A stretch of DNA of 64,000 nt, taken from assembly GCA_023397505.1 (NCBI GenBank), contig JAEWUC010000003.1:591021-655020 (forward strand), written 5' to 3'. This DNA is from Bacteroidota bacterium (lineage in GTDB: Bacteria > Bacteroidota > Ignavibacteria > Ignavibacteriales > Melioribacteraceae). Each line of letters opens with the position of its first letter. Position 1 is the stretch's first letter. The notes under the pieces were generated by a model. That model saw nothing but the letters and a program-made list of their open reading frames with translations, was not told where the DNA came from and did no database searches. Made by a program: the position numbers and the translations under genes. Of the stretch, positions 48,578-57,827 are shown piece after piece.

Positions 48578-50983
48578 ATGCGAAGCGTCAAGTTTGTAAT
48601 AACATGTTTCTTGTTTTTCATTTCTATTCAGTTGAGCGCACAGAAGTATTCGGTTGAGGGAAAAGTATATGATAAGGATGATAATACCGTTTTAAGTTAT
48701 GCAAATATTCGGGTTCTCGGCACGATGCAGGGTTCTACAACTAATATTAACGGCGAATATATGATCCCTCTTGGAAAAGGTAATTACACACTTGTTGCTT
48801 CTTACATAGGATATTTTTCGGATACTGTTACTGTAAATGTTTCCGGGAATATTAAAAACATTGATTTCAAACTATCAAAAAGCTCTATTGAATTCCCTGC
48901 TGTTGTTGTAAGACCTGGTATTAATCCTGCCCTAGCAATTGTAAAAAAAGCGATTGATAAGAAAGAGGAACGTTCTAAAAAAATAAATTCTTATAAGATG
49001 GATATTTATACAAAAGGAATTTTCAGATCGAACAAGGATGATATTGATGAAGAAGATTCAACTAAGGGCAAAATAAAGATTGTAGGCATTCTCGAGAATA
49101 CGGGTGTTTCTTATTTTGAATATCCGGACAAATACAAAGATATAATCACTGCAAGAAAGCAGACTGCAAATTTTCCACCGGAGATAAACATATTAATTGG
49201 AAGCAGGATGATGCAGAGTTTCTACGAAAACGAGGTGAAGTTTTTCGATATCTCGATCCCGGGACCATTGAATACAAACGCTCTCGAATATTATGATTAT
49301 TATATAGTTGATACTCTTTCTATCGACAACAACAAGATTTACAAACTAAGAATCAATACGCTTAGCGAAGCCGATCCGGGTTTTTCGGGAGAGATTTACA
49401 TACTTGATAAATCATTCGATTTGATCAAAGTGGAAGTAAATCTTAACCGGGCAGCTAATATCGGAGGTCTTTTCGATTCCATTAATATTTACCAGCAGTT
49501 TTCCGTTTACGATTCCGTTTATATGCCCGTCGATTACAGGATAGCGCTTAATTTAAATTTGTTCGGGTTAATTAAGTTGGAAATTGATCTAAACTCGGTT
49601 ATGTACGATTATAGTTTGAACAATAAAGAAAATGAAAATATTTTCAACAAAGCGGTTGTAACCGTATTACCCGATGCAGATGTAAAGGATACAACTTACT
49701 GGATGAGTTCGAGGTTCATTCCGAATACTTTAGATGAAAAAAAGTCATATACGCGAATGGACAGCATCGCCGCCGCGCCGAAAACTTTCTGGCAGACTGT
49801 GCTAATTAGTCTTGCCGAAGGTGAATTGAAATTAAATAAAAATTTTTCGGTTTCTACTCCTCTTAATATGTATCACTTCAACAGGGTAGAAGGTCATTCT
49901 ATAGACTTCGGCATAAAAGCAAAAGACTATTTCGACAAAAGATTGAATTCAAAACTTAATCTTCATTACGGTTTCGCCGATAAGAAATTTAAAACAGAAT
50001 TCTCAACTTCATTTCTCCTAGGCAGTTATAGGACTTACGAAGTATCATTAAATCTTTATAAAGGTCTTTCAATATTATTTAACGAATCGAATGAATTCAG
50101 CAATTTCACTTCTTCGCTTTTCTCACTCGCCTTTAATAATGATTTCCTTAATTACTATTATTCCGATGGTTTTGATATAAAACTTGGAGGCGAAGTATTC
50201 CCTATTTTAAAAACAAGCATCGGCTGTTCAAACAGAACAGATAACAACGCGCGTAAAAATTCGGATTTTTCCTTCTCGGACAAGAATAAAGTTTTCAAAG
50301 AAAATCCCCCGGTTAATGAAACTAAACTAAACATCATAAACTTTGATTTTGATTTTGATTTCAGGGACTATATCGAGGACGGTTATTTCAGGATAAGAGA
50401 CGCAGGGGGAGAATCTTTTATCAATTTCGGCGGAGGAATTTCTTATAGTTCAAATAGTTTTCTTGAAAGCAGCACGGACTTCTTGATTTACAAAGCGAGG
50501 ATTTCGGGAAAATTGAATTCATTTAGAATGACCGACCTCGACTATAAAGTAACCGCAAATTATTCCAAAGATAAAATCCCGGTTCAATTAATGTACGCGC
50601 TACCCGGAACAGCGGCCAACATTTCGGGGATTTATTCATTCAGAACAATCAAATACGGCGAATATTTCGGTAATCAAACATTGGCAGTTAATCTGAATTA
50701 CAACTTTTACGACGACTTTTTCAGGCTGCTTCCTTTGCCGTATATAAAAGACTGGAATATTGTACTGAGCGCATTCTTTAACGCGGGATGGACAAATATT
50801 TCCGATAACTCGAAAACCATTTTGCCTGTTGCTTATGAATTATTAAACAAACCTCTTCTTGAAACAGGTTTCGGAATAGGTTATTCGATTATTCCGATCA
50901 AACTAGAATTTGCATGGCGTTTAACTCACAAAAACGAAAATTCTTTTACCGTCGGATTGAATACTGCTATTTTGTTGAAATAA
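48578..50983 (+). CDS. DUF5686/carboxypeptidase-regulatory-like outer-membrane protein
   Basis: 801 residues with signal peptide (to LSAQKYS). A carboxypeptidase-regulatory-like domain (GKVYDKDDNTVLSYANIRV) is followed by the conserved NPALAIVKKAIDKKEER helix and INSYKMDIYTKG region of DUF5686. A C-terminal half rich in amphipathic beta-strands ends in a barrel-like segment (EFAWRLTHKNENSFTVGLNTAILLK). Function is unknown. RBS TGGAG precedes the ATG, and the gene follows the DUF4249 gene by 23 nt in one operon. Confidence 0.85.
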   Translation: MRSVKFVITCFLFFISIQLSAQKYSVEGKVYDKDDNTVLSYANIRVLGTMQGSTTNINGEYMIPLGKGNYTLVASYIGYFSDTVTVNVSGNIKNIDFKLSKSSIEFPAVVVRPGINPALAIVKKAIDKKEERSKKINSYKMDIYTKGIFRSNKDDIDEEDSTKGKIKIVGILENTGVSYFEYPDKYKDIITARKQTANFPPEINILIGSRMMQSFYENEVKFFDISIPGPLNTNALEYYDYYIVDTLSIDNNKIYKLRINTLSEADPGFSGEIYILDKSFDLIKVEVNLNRAANIGGLFDSINIYQQFSVYDSVYMPVDYRIALNLNLFGLIKLEIDLNSVMYDYSLNNKENENIFNKAVVTVLPDADVKDTTYWMSSRFIPNTLDEKKSYTRMDSIAAAPKTFWQTVLISLAEGELKLNKNFSVSTPLNMYHFNRVEGHSIDFGIKAKDYFDKRLNSKLNLHYGFADKKFKTEFSTSFLLGSYRTYEVSLNLYKGLSILFNESNEFSNFTSSLFSLAFNNDFLNYYYSDGFDIKLGGEVFPILKTSIGCSNRTDNNARKNSDFSFSDKNKVFKENPPVNETKLNIINFDFDFDFRDYIEDGYFRIRDAGGESFINFGGGISYSSNSFLESSTDFLIYKARISGKLNSFRMTDLDYKVTANYSKDKIPVQLMYALPGTAANISGIYSFRTIKYGEYFGNQTLAVNLNYNFYDDFFRLLPLPYIKDWNIVLSAFFNAGWTNISDNSKTILPVAYELLNKPLLETGFGIGYSIIPIKLEFAWRLTHKNENSFTVGLNTAILLK

Positions 50984-50994
50984 AAAAATTAACT

Positions 50995-51023
50995 ATGAAC
51001 CTCTCTGTGGTAGAGAGGTTCAT
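50995..51023 (+). terminator. Hairpin ending the TonB receptor operon
   Basis: A perfect 11-bp stem atgaacctctc/gagaggttcat (50995-51005 with 51013-51023) with a 7-nt loop, 11 nt after the DUF5686 stop. It is followed by taaataac, so the U tract is weak. Confidence 0.6.
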
Positions 51024-51136
51024 TAAATAACAACCAGTCTTTTAAGACTATTCATAGTTTGACGGTTTATTTCTTTCCATAAATCAATTATTTTAACCAC
51101 TTCTTTTTCCGCAACGATAACAACGCGGAGTGAAAA

Positions 51137-51682
51137 ATGGAAAGCGGCGGTAATACATCTTCAATTGATATAATTCTCCAAAGATTAGATTCTCTAAAAA
51201 GTAAAATATCACTTCAGAAATCATTAATTGATGCTTTATCAACAGAACTTGATTCTACAAAAAAAGAAATTGAAGCTTTGATACAAGCTGTCGATTCTAC
51301 AAATAAAAAAATTGATACTGCCGACGGATTAAATGATTCTTTGGATGAAGCAATTGATTCTTCAACCGGGATTAATGAATCTTCGTTGAGAATAAATGAT
51401 ATTACAAAGAAGTTGATTGAATCTTCAAAGTCGATCCTCAATATTGATTATTACCGCTTTTCCGTTCCGTCAAGAATGGCAAAGATTTTAAATGAGTTGA
51501 CAGATAAAAAAAAGTTAAGCGTTTCTCAAATGATACAGCTTACCGGGGCTTCAAGAGTTACCATTACACGTGAATTGGCAATAATGAAAAAACTCGGCTG
51601 GGTTAAATTCAACGGCAGCAGAAATAACGGGTATTTTACTTTGACCGAAGATGGTAAAAAATCTATAATTAATATTCTCTGA
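51137..51682 (+). CDS. Coiled-coil winged-helix transcriptional regulator
   Basis: 181 residues. About residues 10-95 form a long heptad-patterned helix (LQRLDSLKSKISLQKSLIDAL, repeated STELDSTKKEIEALIQAVDSTNKKI). Residues 105-181 form a MarR/DeoR-like winged helix: MAKILNELTDKKKLSVSQMIQLTGASRVTITRELAIMKKLGWVKFNG followed by a wing and GYFTLTEDGKK. The wHTH resembles filtering regulators in Fic-associated proteins, but the family of the whole protein is not recognised. There is no membrane segment or ligand domain, so coiled-coil oligomerisation may be the sensing step. It is followed by the broken EFR1 gene. Confidence 0.78.
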   Translation: MESGGNTSSIDIILQRLDSLKSKISLQKSLIDALSTELDSTKKEIEALIQAVDSTNKKIDTADGLNDSLDEAIDSSTGINESSLRINDITKKLIESSKSILNIDYYRFSVPSRMAKILNELTDKKKLSVSQMIQLTGASRVTITRELAIMKKLGWVKFNGSRNNGYFTLTEDGKKSIINIL

Positions 51683-51755
51683 AATAACACGGTTTTAAAT
51701 GTTCACATACATATTACTTTTCCGGTTCTATTTAGTAGATTTCAAAAGTAAAAAT

Positions 51756-51763
51756 ATACCTTT
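51756..51763 (+). promoter_or_regulatory. TAnnTTTG-type -7 box upstream of the EFR1 gene
   Basis: TACCTTTG matches the Bacteroidota -7 consensus TAnnTTTG and lies 23 nt before the ATG at 51787. No clear -33 TTTG is visible, so support is modest. Confidence 0.35.
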
Positions 51764-51786
51764 GTACAAACTGATTTGACCTATAC

Positions 51787-52824
51787 ATGCCGCATTACAA
51801 CAACATAATCATTTACTACTTTTCAGGCACGGGCAATTCAAAAAACGCTGCAAGGTGGCTCGAAAATTCCGCCGCCTCAAAAAATATTGCAACTACTGCA
51901 ATTGATATAGCAAAAACGGAGAGACGAAATTTATAGCCACCGCCCGAGGGAGCACTTTTAATTTTTATTTCGCCTATACACGGTTTTAACTATCCGCCTA
52001 TAATGCTTAATTTTATAACAAACTTTCCTCGCGGCAAAAATAAAATTGTTTTAATGAACACCCGCGCAGGTATGCTTATAAGGAAATGGATTACACCGGG
52101 CTTAACGGGAATAGCATTTTACTTGTCCTCTGTAATTCTTAAAATAAAAGGATATACAATACAAGGCATGCTGCCTGTTGATCTTCCGTCAAATTGGATT
52201 TTTATTCACCCCGGCTTGAATGAAAGAACAGTAAAATTCCTCCATGAAAAGAACAAGGCAAGAGTTGAGAAATTCGCTGATAGTATTTTCGCCGGGGAAA
52301 AATATTTTAAATGCGTTAGAACAATAGTACAGGATTTATTGATAGCACCTATATCTGTATTGTATTATTGTATTGGAAGATTCTTTTTATCAAAAACTTA
52401 TTATGCTTCTTCGGAATGCGACAACTGCGGCGTGTGTATTAAGAATTGTCCGGTGAATGCGATTATTGAAGTTGATAAACGACCCTTCTGGACATACCGG
52501 TGCGAAAGCTGCATGAGGTGTATGGGCAATTGCCCGAAGAAAGCCGTTGAGACAGCACATGGGTTTGTCTTCGGCATCTGGGCTATATATTCCTTTATTC
52601 TTGTTGTACTGTTCTACAAATACTTCACGATTCTTTTTTTCCCGCTCAAGAACGAATTTGTAAAATTTTTGATTGAAACCGTGATTTTCTTAACTGCCGT
52701 TTTTACGGGTTACCGGTTTATGCATTACTTGCTTAGCTTCGAATTTTTTGAAAAGCTGGTCGTGTATACATCGTTAACAAAATATAAATTCTGGGGTCGC
52801 AGGTACAAGGCAATTAAATATTGA
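51787..52824 (+). pseudogene. EFR1-type flavodoxin-ferredoxin membrane protein broken by one in-frame TAG
   Basis: From the ATG at 51787 the frame gives IIIYYFSGTGNSKNAARWLE, a flavodoxin FMN-phosphate loop. It meets TAG at 51934-51936 and continues in the same frame with PEGALLIFISPIHGFNYPPIMLNF to a normal stop at 52824. The remainder has two 4Fe-4S motifs (CDNCGVCIKNCPVNAI, CESCMRCMGNCPKKAV) and two C-terminal hydrophobic helices. Intact length would be 345 residues, typical of EFR1-family ferrodoxins. The part from the ATG at 52003 could still be translated alone but would lack the FMN loop. Nonsense mutation or sequencing error are alternatives. Confidence 0.85.
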
Positions 52825-52846
52825 TTTATGAATGGAGAAAGCAAAC

Positions 52847-54040
52847 ATGTTCAAATCATTGAAAAGAGTTGTTTATCATGCAAACGATCTTGAGAAAGCC
52901 AAACAATGGTACAACGGTATTTTAAATACGCAACCGGTTTTTGATTCGCCGTTTACATTAATTTATAATGTCGGTGATTGTTCGCTATCTCTTGCCAAAG
53001 ATCCTAATCCAATATCTGAAAACAAGGATCGCCCGGAAATTTATTGGGAAGTTGACGATATAGAATCGGTATATAAAAAATTAATTGACAGCGGCGCACA
53101 AACACACACGCCCTTAAAGTCAATAATGAATATCCGTATTGCAAAAGTTATAGATCCGTTTGGAAATATTATCGGGTTAACTGGTCAAGCTGCATCTGCT
53201 AAAGATTCCAAGATCGAAGACAAACCTTCCGAATCCGCAATGACGGTTGCTTTCTGCAGAGCACTTGCATTTAGAGATGATAGAGAAGGAATTAAAGGTC
53301 CCGACTATCTTGCGGAAATTTTTCTTACCGATGATGCAAAAAAACTTTTAGCCGACGATAAATCCCGAAAATGGACAATTCAAAGTTTGGTTACTTCCCC
53401 GCTCTACGGTTATTTTATTTCGCGAACAGCATTCATCGATTCAATATTTGTAAATGCACTCAACGAAGAGATACCGCAAATCGTTTTTCTCGGTGCAGGT
53501 TACGATACCAGACCCTACAGGTTCATCGATATTATTAAATCGACAAAAATTTTTGAATTAGATATTACGCCCACACAACATAAAAAAATTGAAGCGCTGA
53601 AGAAATCTAACGTAAAAATACCCGCTTCGTTAGTTTATATGCCGGTTAATTTTAAAACAGAAAAACTCGAAGACGTAATTACAAAAGCCGGTTTTGATAA
53701 AAACAAAAAAACTTTGTTTATCTGGGAAGGTGTAATGTATTACTTAACCCCGGAAGCCGTGGCTTCAACATTCAAATTTATAAAACAAAATTCGCCCGAA
53801 GGAAGTACGGTTTGTTTCGATTTCTTAAATGAAAAAATGGAATCGGTTTACGCTGCCGAACCTTTTTTATTCTGGATTCAAAAAGACAATATCGAATCCT
53901 TGCTTTCAAAATACGGCTTTAAAATAATTACCCATTTAGATTCTTCCGAAATGGAAAAGAAATATTTAACTCTTAAAGACGGTACTTTAGCGGAGAAGTC
54001 TATGAACCGTTTTAACCTGGTTCATGCAGTTTCGATTTGA
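52847..54040 (+). CDS. VOC-domain/class I methyltransferase fusion protein
   Basis: 397 residues. Residues about 1-115 are a VOC (glyoxalase-like) domain: LKRVVYHANDLEKAKQWYNGIL and IAKVIDPFGNIIGL. Residues about 130-397 are a TIGR00027/LCMT-type SAM-dependent methyltransferase, with SPLYGYFISRT, VFLGAGYDTRPYR (SAM-binding GxGxDxR), FELD and TLFIWEGVMYYL. Such methyltransferases act on carboxyl or hydroxyl groups of small metabolites or polyketides; the substrate here is unknown. ATG 52847 is preferred, with GGAG 9 nt upstream. It starts 22 nt after the broken EFR1 gene, probably the same transcript. Confidence 0.87.
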   Translation: MFKSLKRVVYHANDLEKAKQWYNGILNTQPVFDSPFTLIYNVGDCSLSLAKDPNPISENKDRPEIYWEVDDIESVYKKLIDSGAQTHTPLKSIMNIRIAKVIDPFGNIIGLTGQAASAKDSKIEDKPSESAMTVAFCRALAFRDDREGIKGPDYLAEIFLTDDAKKLLADDKSRKWTIQSLVTSPLYGYFISRTAFIDSIFVNALNEEIPQIVFLGAGYDTRPYRFIDIIKSTKIFELDITPTQHKKIEALKKSNVKIPASLVYMPVNFKTEKLEDVITKAGFDKNKKTLFIWEGVMYYLTPEAVASTFKFIKQNSPEGSTVCFDFLNEKMESVYAAEPFLFWIQKDNIESLLSKYGFKIITHLDSSEMEKKYLTLKDGTLAEKSMNRFNLVHAVSI

Positions 54041-54096
54041 ACTCGAAAAATATATCTGGAATTTTTTAATTTTAGGTAAACAAATAACCAGCCATT

Positions 54097-55200
54097 GTGG
54101 AATCATCTTTTACAACAATTGAAATAATTTTATTGATTGGCGCCGCCCAGGGTCTTGTTCTGGCAATTATTTTATTCACATTAAAAAGGCCGAACATTCT
54201 TCCCAACCGTTTATTATCGGCAGTACTAATTATTTTTTCTTTTAACATGGCAATACATTCTGTTTCCCATGGTAAACATTTTTTGAACATTCCTCATCAC
54301 GAAACTGTAATTTTCATTTTATTTTTCCTTATTGGACCTCTTATATATTTATATGTAAAAGTATTGATTAATTCGCATACAGCGTTAAACATAAAAGATT
54401 TTTGGCATTTTTTACCTTTCGTTATTCTATTATTAGTATCCGTGCCGTTATATATAAATTCGTTAGTCAAGAACGAATCGATTTTTTTTCTTCAATTAAT
54501 AGCGGATACGATTATTATTCATATACTTATTTATACAGCGCTATGCATAAAGCTTCTTCGCAGTCATTCTCAAAAAATAAAAGAATCTTATTCGTCAATT
54601 GATAAAATAAATTTTAACTGGTTGCGTTTTTTAATTTTAGCTCTGGGTTTCCTTTTGATTGCTTCATTTATAGAATATTTAACACTACCGAAAACTAAAA
54701 CATGGAATTACGATTGGTTGATAATATCAATACTAATGTACATAATCGGTTATGCAGGATTAAGACAACCGGAAATATTTTCGGGTAAGCCGGAGATTAA
54801 TCTCGATGAGAAAACTCCGAAAAAGAAATATGAGAAATCAACTCTTACGGAAGAAATGACCGAGAAGTATCTGCAGAAATTAAAGTTGTATATTGAGAAT
54901 GAAAAACCTTATTTGAAAAACGATCTGACTTTACCTGAGTTATCGGAAGAATTATTAATACCTGTTCATTCACTGTCTCAAATTATCAACGAACAATTCA
55001 ACCAAAATTTTTTTGAATTCATAAACAGTTACCGGGTTGAAGAAGCAAAAAAATTGATCAGGCAGCCCGACAAACAAAATATTAATTTGGCTTCCATAGC
55101 ATTTGAATCCGGATTCAATTCTGTTTCATCTTTCAATTCCGCATTCAAAAAATTCGCCGGTGTTACCCCCTCACATTATAGAAGTAATCCGAATTTATAA
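54097..55200 (+). CDS. Membrane-anchored AraC-family transcriptional regulator
   Basis: 367 residues. The N-terminal half has about seven hydrophobic helices (IEIILLIGAAQGLVLAIILF, ETVIFILFFLIGPLIYLYV and others). The C-terminal 100 residues are an AraC double HTH: LPELSEELLIPVHSLSQIINEQFNQNFFEFINSYRVEEAKKLI and NLASIAFESGFNSVSSFNSAFKKFAGVTPSHYR. This layout is common in Bacteroidota for membrane-sensing regulators. The start is GTG at 54097 with no clear RBS. Tandem 11-bp direct repeats just downstream may be its binding site before the TonB receptor gene. Confidence 0.88.
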   Translation: MESSFTTIEIILLIGAAQGLVLAIILFTLKRPNILPNRLLSAVLIIFSFNMAIHSVSHGKHFLNIPHHETVIFILFFLIGPLIYLYVKVLINSHTALNIKDFWHFLPFVILLLVSVPLYINSLVKNESIFFLQLIADTIIIHILIYTALCIKLLRSHSQKIKESYSSIDKINFNWLRFLILALGFLLIASFIEYLTLPKTKTWNYDWLIISILMYIIGYAGLRQPEIFSGKPEINLDEKTPKKKYEKSTLTEEMTEKYLQKLKLYIENEKPYLKNDLTLPELSEELLIPVHSLSQIINEQFNQNFFEFINSYRVEEAKKLIRQPDKQNINLASIAFESGFNSVSSFNSAFKKFAGVTPSHYRSNPNL

Positions 55201-55239
55201 CCAACATTATATTTTCAAATAAAACCAGACTAGATTTAA

Positions 55240-55271
55240 CGAACTTATAAGTTCATCAACCGAACTTATAA
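55240..55271 (+). promoter_or_regulatory. Tandem direct repeats upstream of a TonB receptor, candidate AraC operator
   Basis: CGAACTTATAA occurs at 55240-55250 and again at 55261-55271, 21 bp apart (two helical turns). The first copy is also within the 14-bp palindrome GAACTTATAAGTTC (55241-55254). Spaced direct repeats are the usual AraC-family operator form. They sit between the AraC gene and the receptor start at 55355. Confidence 0.55.
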
Positions 55272-55354
55272 TCCGATGAGATAATCCAACCGTTTGTAAA
55301 TATCATTGCCGTCGAATTTTTATGAAATCAATCATTTTTAAAAGGGGGCATAAA

Positions 55355-57742
55355 ATGAACTGTAAACCATTATTAATTCTTATCGTTTTCTTTATAATCG
55401 TTTCGGAAACTCAAGCGCAAAAGTTGGGCGGAATTCAGGGAAAAATTATTGATAAAACTACTAAGCAGCTGCTTGTAGGGGCTAATGTTATGGTAGTAGA
55501 AAACGACGGCAGTACGACTGACTTAGGGGCATCCACAAATGAAAACGGCGAATATTTCATTGCCGGTATTGAAGAGAACGTTTATAAATTGAGAATAAGT
55601 TATATCGGCTACAATACTCACCTGGAACCGGATATCCGCGTAATACGGGATAAAACTTTTTACGTAAAAGAAATTGAATTGATGGAATTGCCTATTGAAA
55701 GCAAAGATGTAATCGTTTCGTCGGGATATTTGATTGACGAGAAGGATATGCCGGTTTCAAATTATAATTATTCTCAAGAAGAAATTGTGCGGGCACCCGG
55801 CGCAATGGGAGATATTTTTCGTGCCGTTGAATCTTTACCCGGCGTTTCAAGCGGTAGCGGTGAATTCTCGGCGTTCTCGGTTAGAGGCGATACTCCACAG
55901 GATAATATAATTTTGATCGATAATATTCCTTTTAGCGATGTTTCACATTTTTCCGAAACCGGCGGCGATCTCGAAGTACAGGGCGGACGTTTCAGCATTT
56001 TTACTCAAGGCATGATTGATAAAGCCGAGTTTCAATCCGGCGGCTTTTCATCAAAATACGGAGGTAAAAGAGCTTCACTGCTCAAATTAAATATTAAGGA
56101 AGGAAATAAGATCAGTCCGACTGTTAAAGGTTCGTACGATTTAACCGGCTGGGAAATAAACTACGATGGACCTACTTTTATTGAACCAAACACGAGCGCA
56201 CTTTTTACTGTTCGGAAAATTGATTTTGGTACTATACTTAAGCTTATCGACGACGAAGGTGACGGAAATTCAAAGTTTTCCGATTTCATTTTGAAAATTT
56301 CTTCGGACATTAATAAATCTAATAAAATTTCTTTTCTCGGTATTTATTCGGATGAACATCATCTTCGCGAGCCGTATCATTATTTCAAAGGGAATGATAA
56401 TTCCGAATTGGAACTGTCTGATCAAAAAGAAGAAAAGAATTTAGCTGGGTTAAATTGGCGTCTGCTTACGGGCATAAAAGGATTTTTAAATACAAGTTTA
56501 TATTACAATCGGATAAAACAAAATCAAATAGATGGTCAAATTTATATTGACCCGATTTATGACCGAAAGCTAAAAGAGTCCGAAATCGGTACAAGATTCC
56601 CTGTGCACATTTATGACGTTAACGAAAAGCAATATGGATTAAAAACTGATTTCACCTACAGCTTCTCGAGCAAACTTACAATTAATTCCGGATTCGAAAT
56701 CAAAAAGACGGATGTGCATAATAAATCGTTTATTAATGGATCGGACACGCTTTACGTATTCAAGTCGGAAAATATTGATGATGATAAAAAATTTATAGTC
56801 ATTTCGCCTAACGAATTTAATAGTGATATCAAAAAGATTAGAACGGAATACTCATGTTATGCCGAAGCGGAATTTTCGCCGAACGTTTTGTTCAATATAA
56901 ATGGAGGCATCCGTTACGAACATAACGATTGGAACAAAATGAATTATCTTTCACCGCGGTTAAGCGGTTCATACAAATTAAACGATTTTTCCTCTATTAA
57001 CTTTGCCGCCGGAATATATTACCAGCCGCCTCGTATACGCGAAATTTCATTCGATAGAAGAAATCTTAACCTAAAAAATGAAAAGTCATTTCATTTCATC
57101 CTGGGAATAAGCAGGTACTTCAACAACGATCTCAAGCTAAATATCGAAGGTTACTATAAAAAACTAGAGGATTTGATTTTTGAGTCCAATAGCGGAAGCA
57201 ATTATGCCGAGAACTCGGGAAAAGGTTATTCTTACGGTGCCGATATTAGTTTGATTAAAAAATTTGTAGATAAAATATACGGTCAAATTAATTATTCGTA
57301 TTCGCATAGCAAGATTAAAAAGAATGATAAACTCTCCTATCGTTCTTCCGATTTCAATCAGCCTCACATGTTTAATATCCTTTTTGGCTACCAGTTAAAT
57401 GATAATTGGTCTTTCTCCATAAAATGGAAATACGCGGCGGGTAAACCGAAAAATGAATTTTTAATCCACAGCGACGTGTTGAATGATGTAAACAGGATGA
57501 GATATTCAAAAGAAATTATCTCGGAGAATACAAAACGTTACAGCGATTTCCATAGTTTAAATCTGCGCGTAGATTACCGAAAACAGTTTACAAGTTTTTT
57601 GGCTTTAAATGTTTATGTCGATATTATGAATTCTTACGACAGAGCAAACGAAGTTTATGAAATATTCGAACCGGTCTCAGGTAAAAATAGATTCAGCAGT
57701 ATGGGAATTGTACCAACATTCGGCTTTAAAATTGAGATATAA
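55355..57742 (+). CDS. TonB-dependent outer-membrane receptor
   Basis: 795 residues with signal peptide (LLILIVFFIIVSETQAQ). A carboxypeptidase-regulatory-like domain (GKIIDKTTKQLLVGANVMVV) precedes the plug (GAMGDIFRAVESLPGVSSGSGEFSAFSVRGDTPQDNIILIDNIP) and a large beta-barrel ending GIVPTFGFKIEI. The start at 55355 has GGGGG upstream. No SusD or DUF4249 partner follows. Instead an MBL-fold lipoprotein gene lies 85 nt downstream. Probably controlled by the membrane AraC protein upstream. Ligand unknown. Confidence 0.9.
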   Translation: MNCKPLLILIVFFIIVSETQAQKLGGIQGKIIDKTTKQLLVGANVMVVENDGSTTDLGASTNENGEYFIAGIEENVYKLRISYIGYNTHLEPDIRVIRDKTFYVKEIELMELPIESKDVIVSSGYLIDEKDMPVSNYNYSQEEIVRAPGAMGDIFRAVESLPGVSSGSGEFSAFSVRGDTPQDNIILIDNIPFSDVSHFSETGGDLEVQGGRFSIFTQGMIDKAEFQSGGFSSKYGGKRASLLKLNIKEGNKISPTVKGSYDLTGWEINYDGPTFIEPNTSALFTVRKIDFGTILKLIDDEGDGNSKFSDFILKISSDINKSNKISFLGIYSDEHHLREPYHYFKGNDNSELELSDQKEEKNLAGLNWRLLTGIKGFLNTSLYYNRIKQNQIDGQIYIDPIYDRKLKESEIGTRFPVHIYDVNEKQYGLKTDFTYSFSSKLTINSGFEIKKTDVHNKSFINGSDTLYVFKSENIDDDKKFIVISPNEFNSDIKKIRTEYSCYAEAEFSPNVLFNINGGIRYEHNDWNKMNYLSPRLSGSYKLNDFSSINFAAGIYYQPPRIREISFDRRNLNLKNEKSFHFILGISRYFNNDLKLNIEGYYKKLEDLIFESNSGSNYAENSGKGYSYGADISLIKKFVDKIYGQINYSYSHSKIKKNDKLSYRSSDFNQPHMFNILFGYQLNDNWSFSIKWKYAAGKPKNEFLIHSDVLNDVNRMRYSKEIISENTKRYSDFHSLNLRVDYRKQFTSFLALNVYVDIMNSYDRANEVYEIFEPVSGKNRFSSMGIVPTFGFKIEI

Positions 57743-57827
57743 ATTAACATTGATTAGCTAATGAGCGGCGGTTTATCATATGGAAAAAACAAATGCACAA
57801 TTGTTCATAATAAACAGTATATGTAAA

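Noticed and set aside
51934..51936. TAG as a pyrrolysine or other recoded codon
   Set aside because: Other genes here end normally in TAG or TAA, no pyl genes are in the window, and the second broken gene uses TAA. Nonsense mutation or base error is simpler.
57780..57827. Upstream start for the MBL lipoprotein
   Set aside because: It would place 16 extra residues before a complete lipoprotein signal peptide; the ATG at 57828 gives a normal signal.
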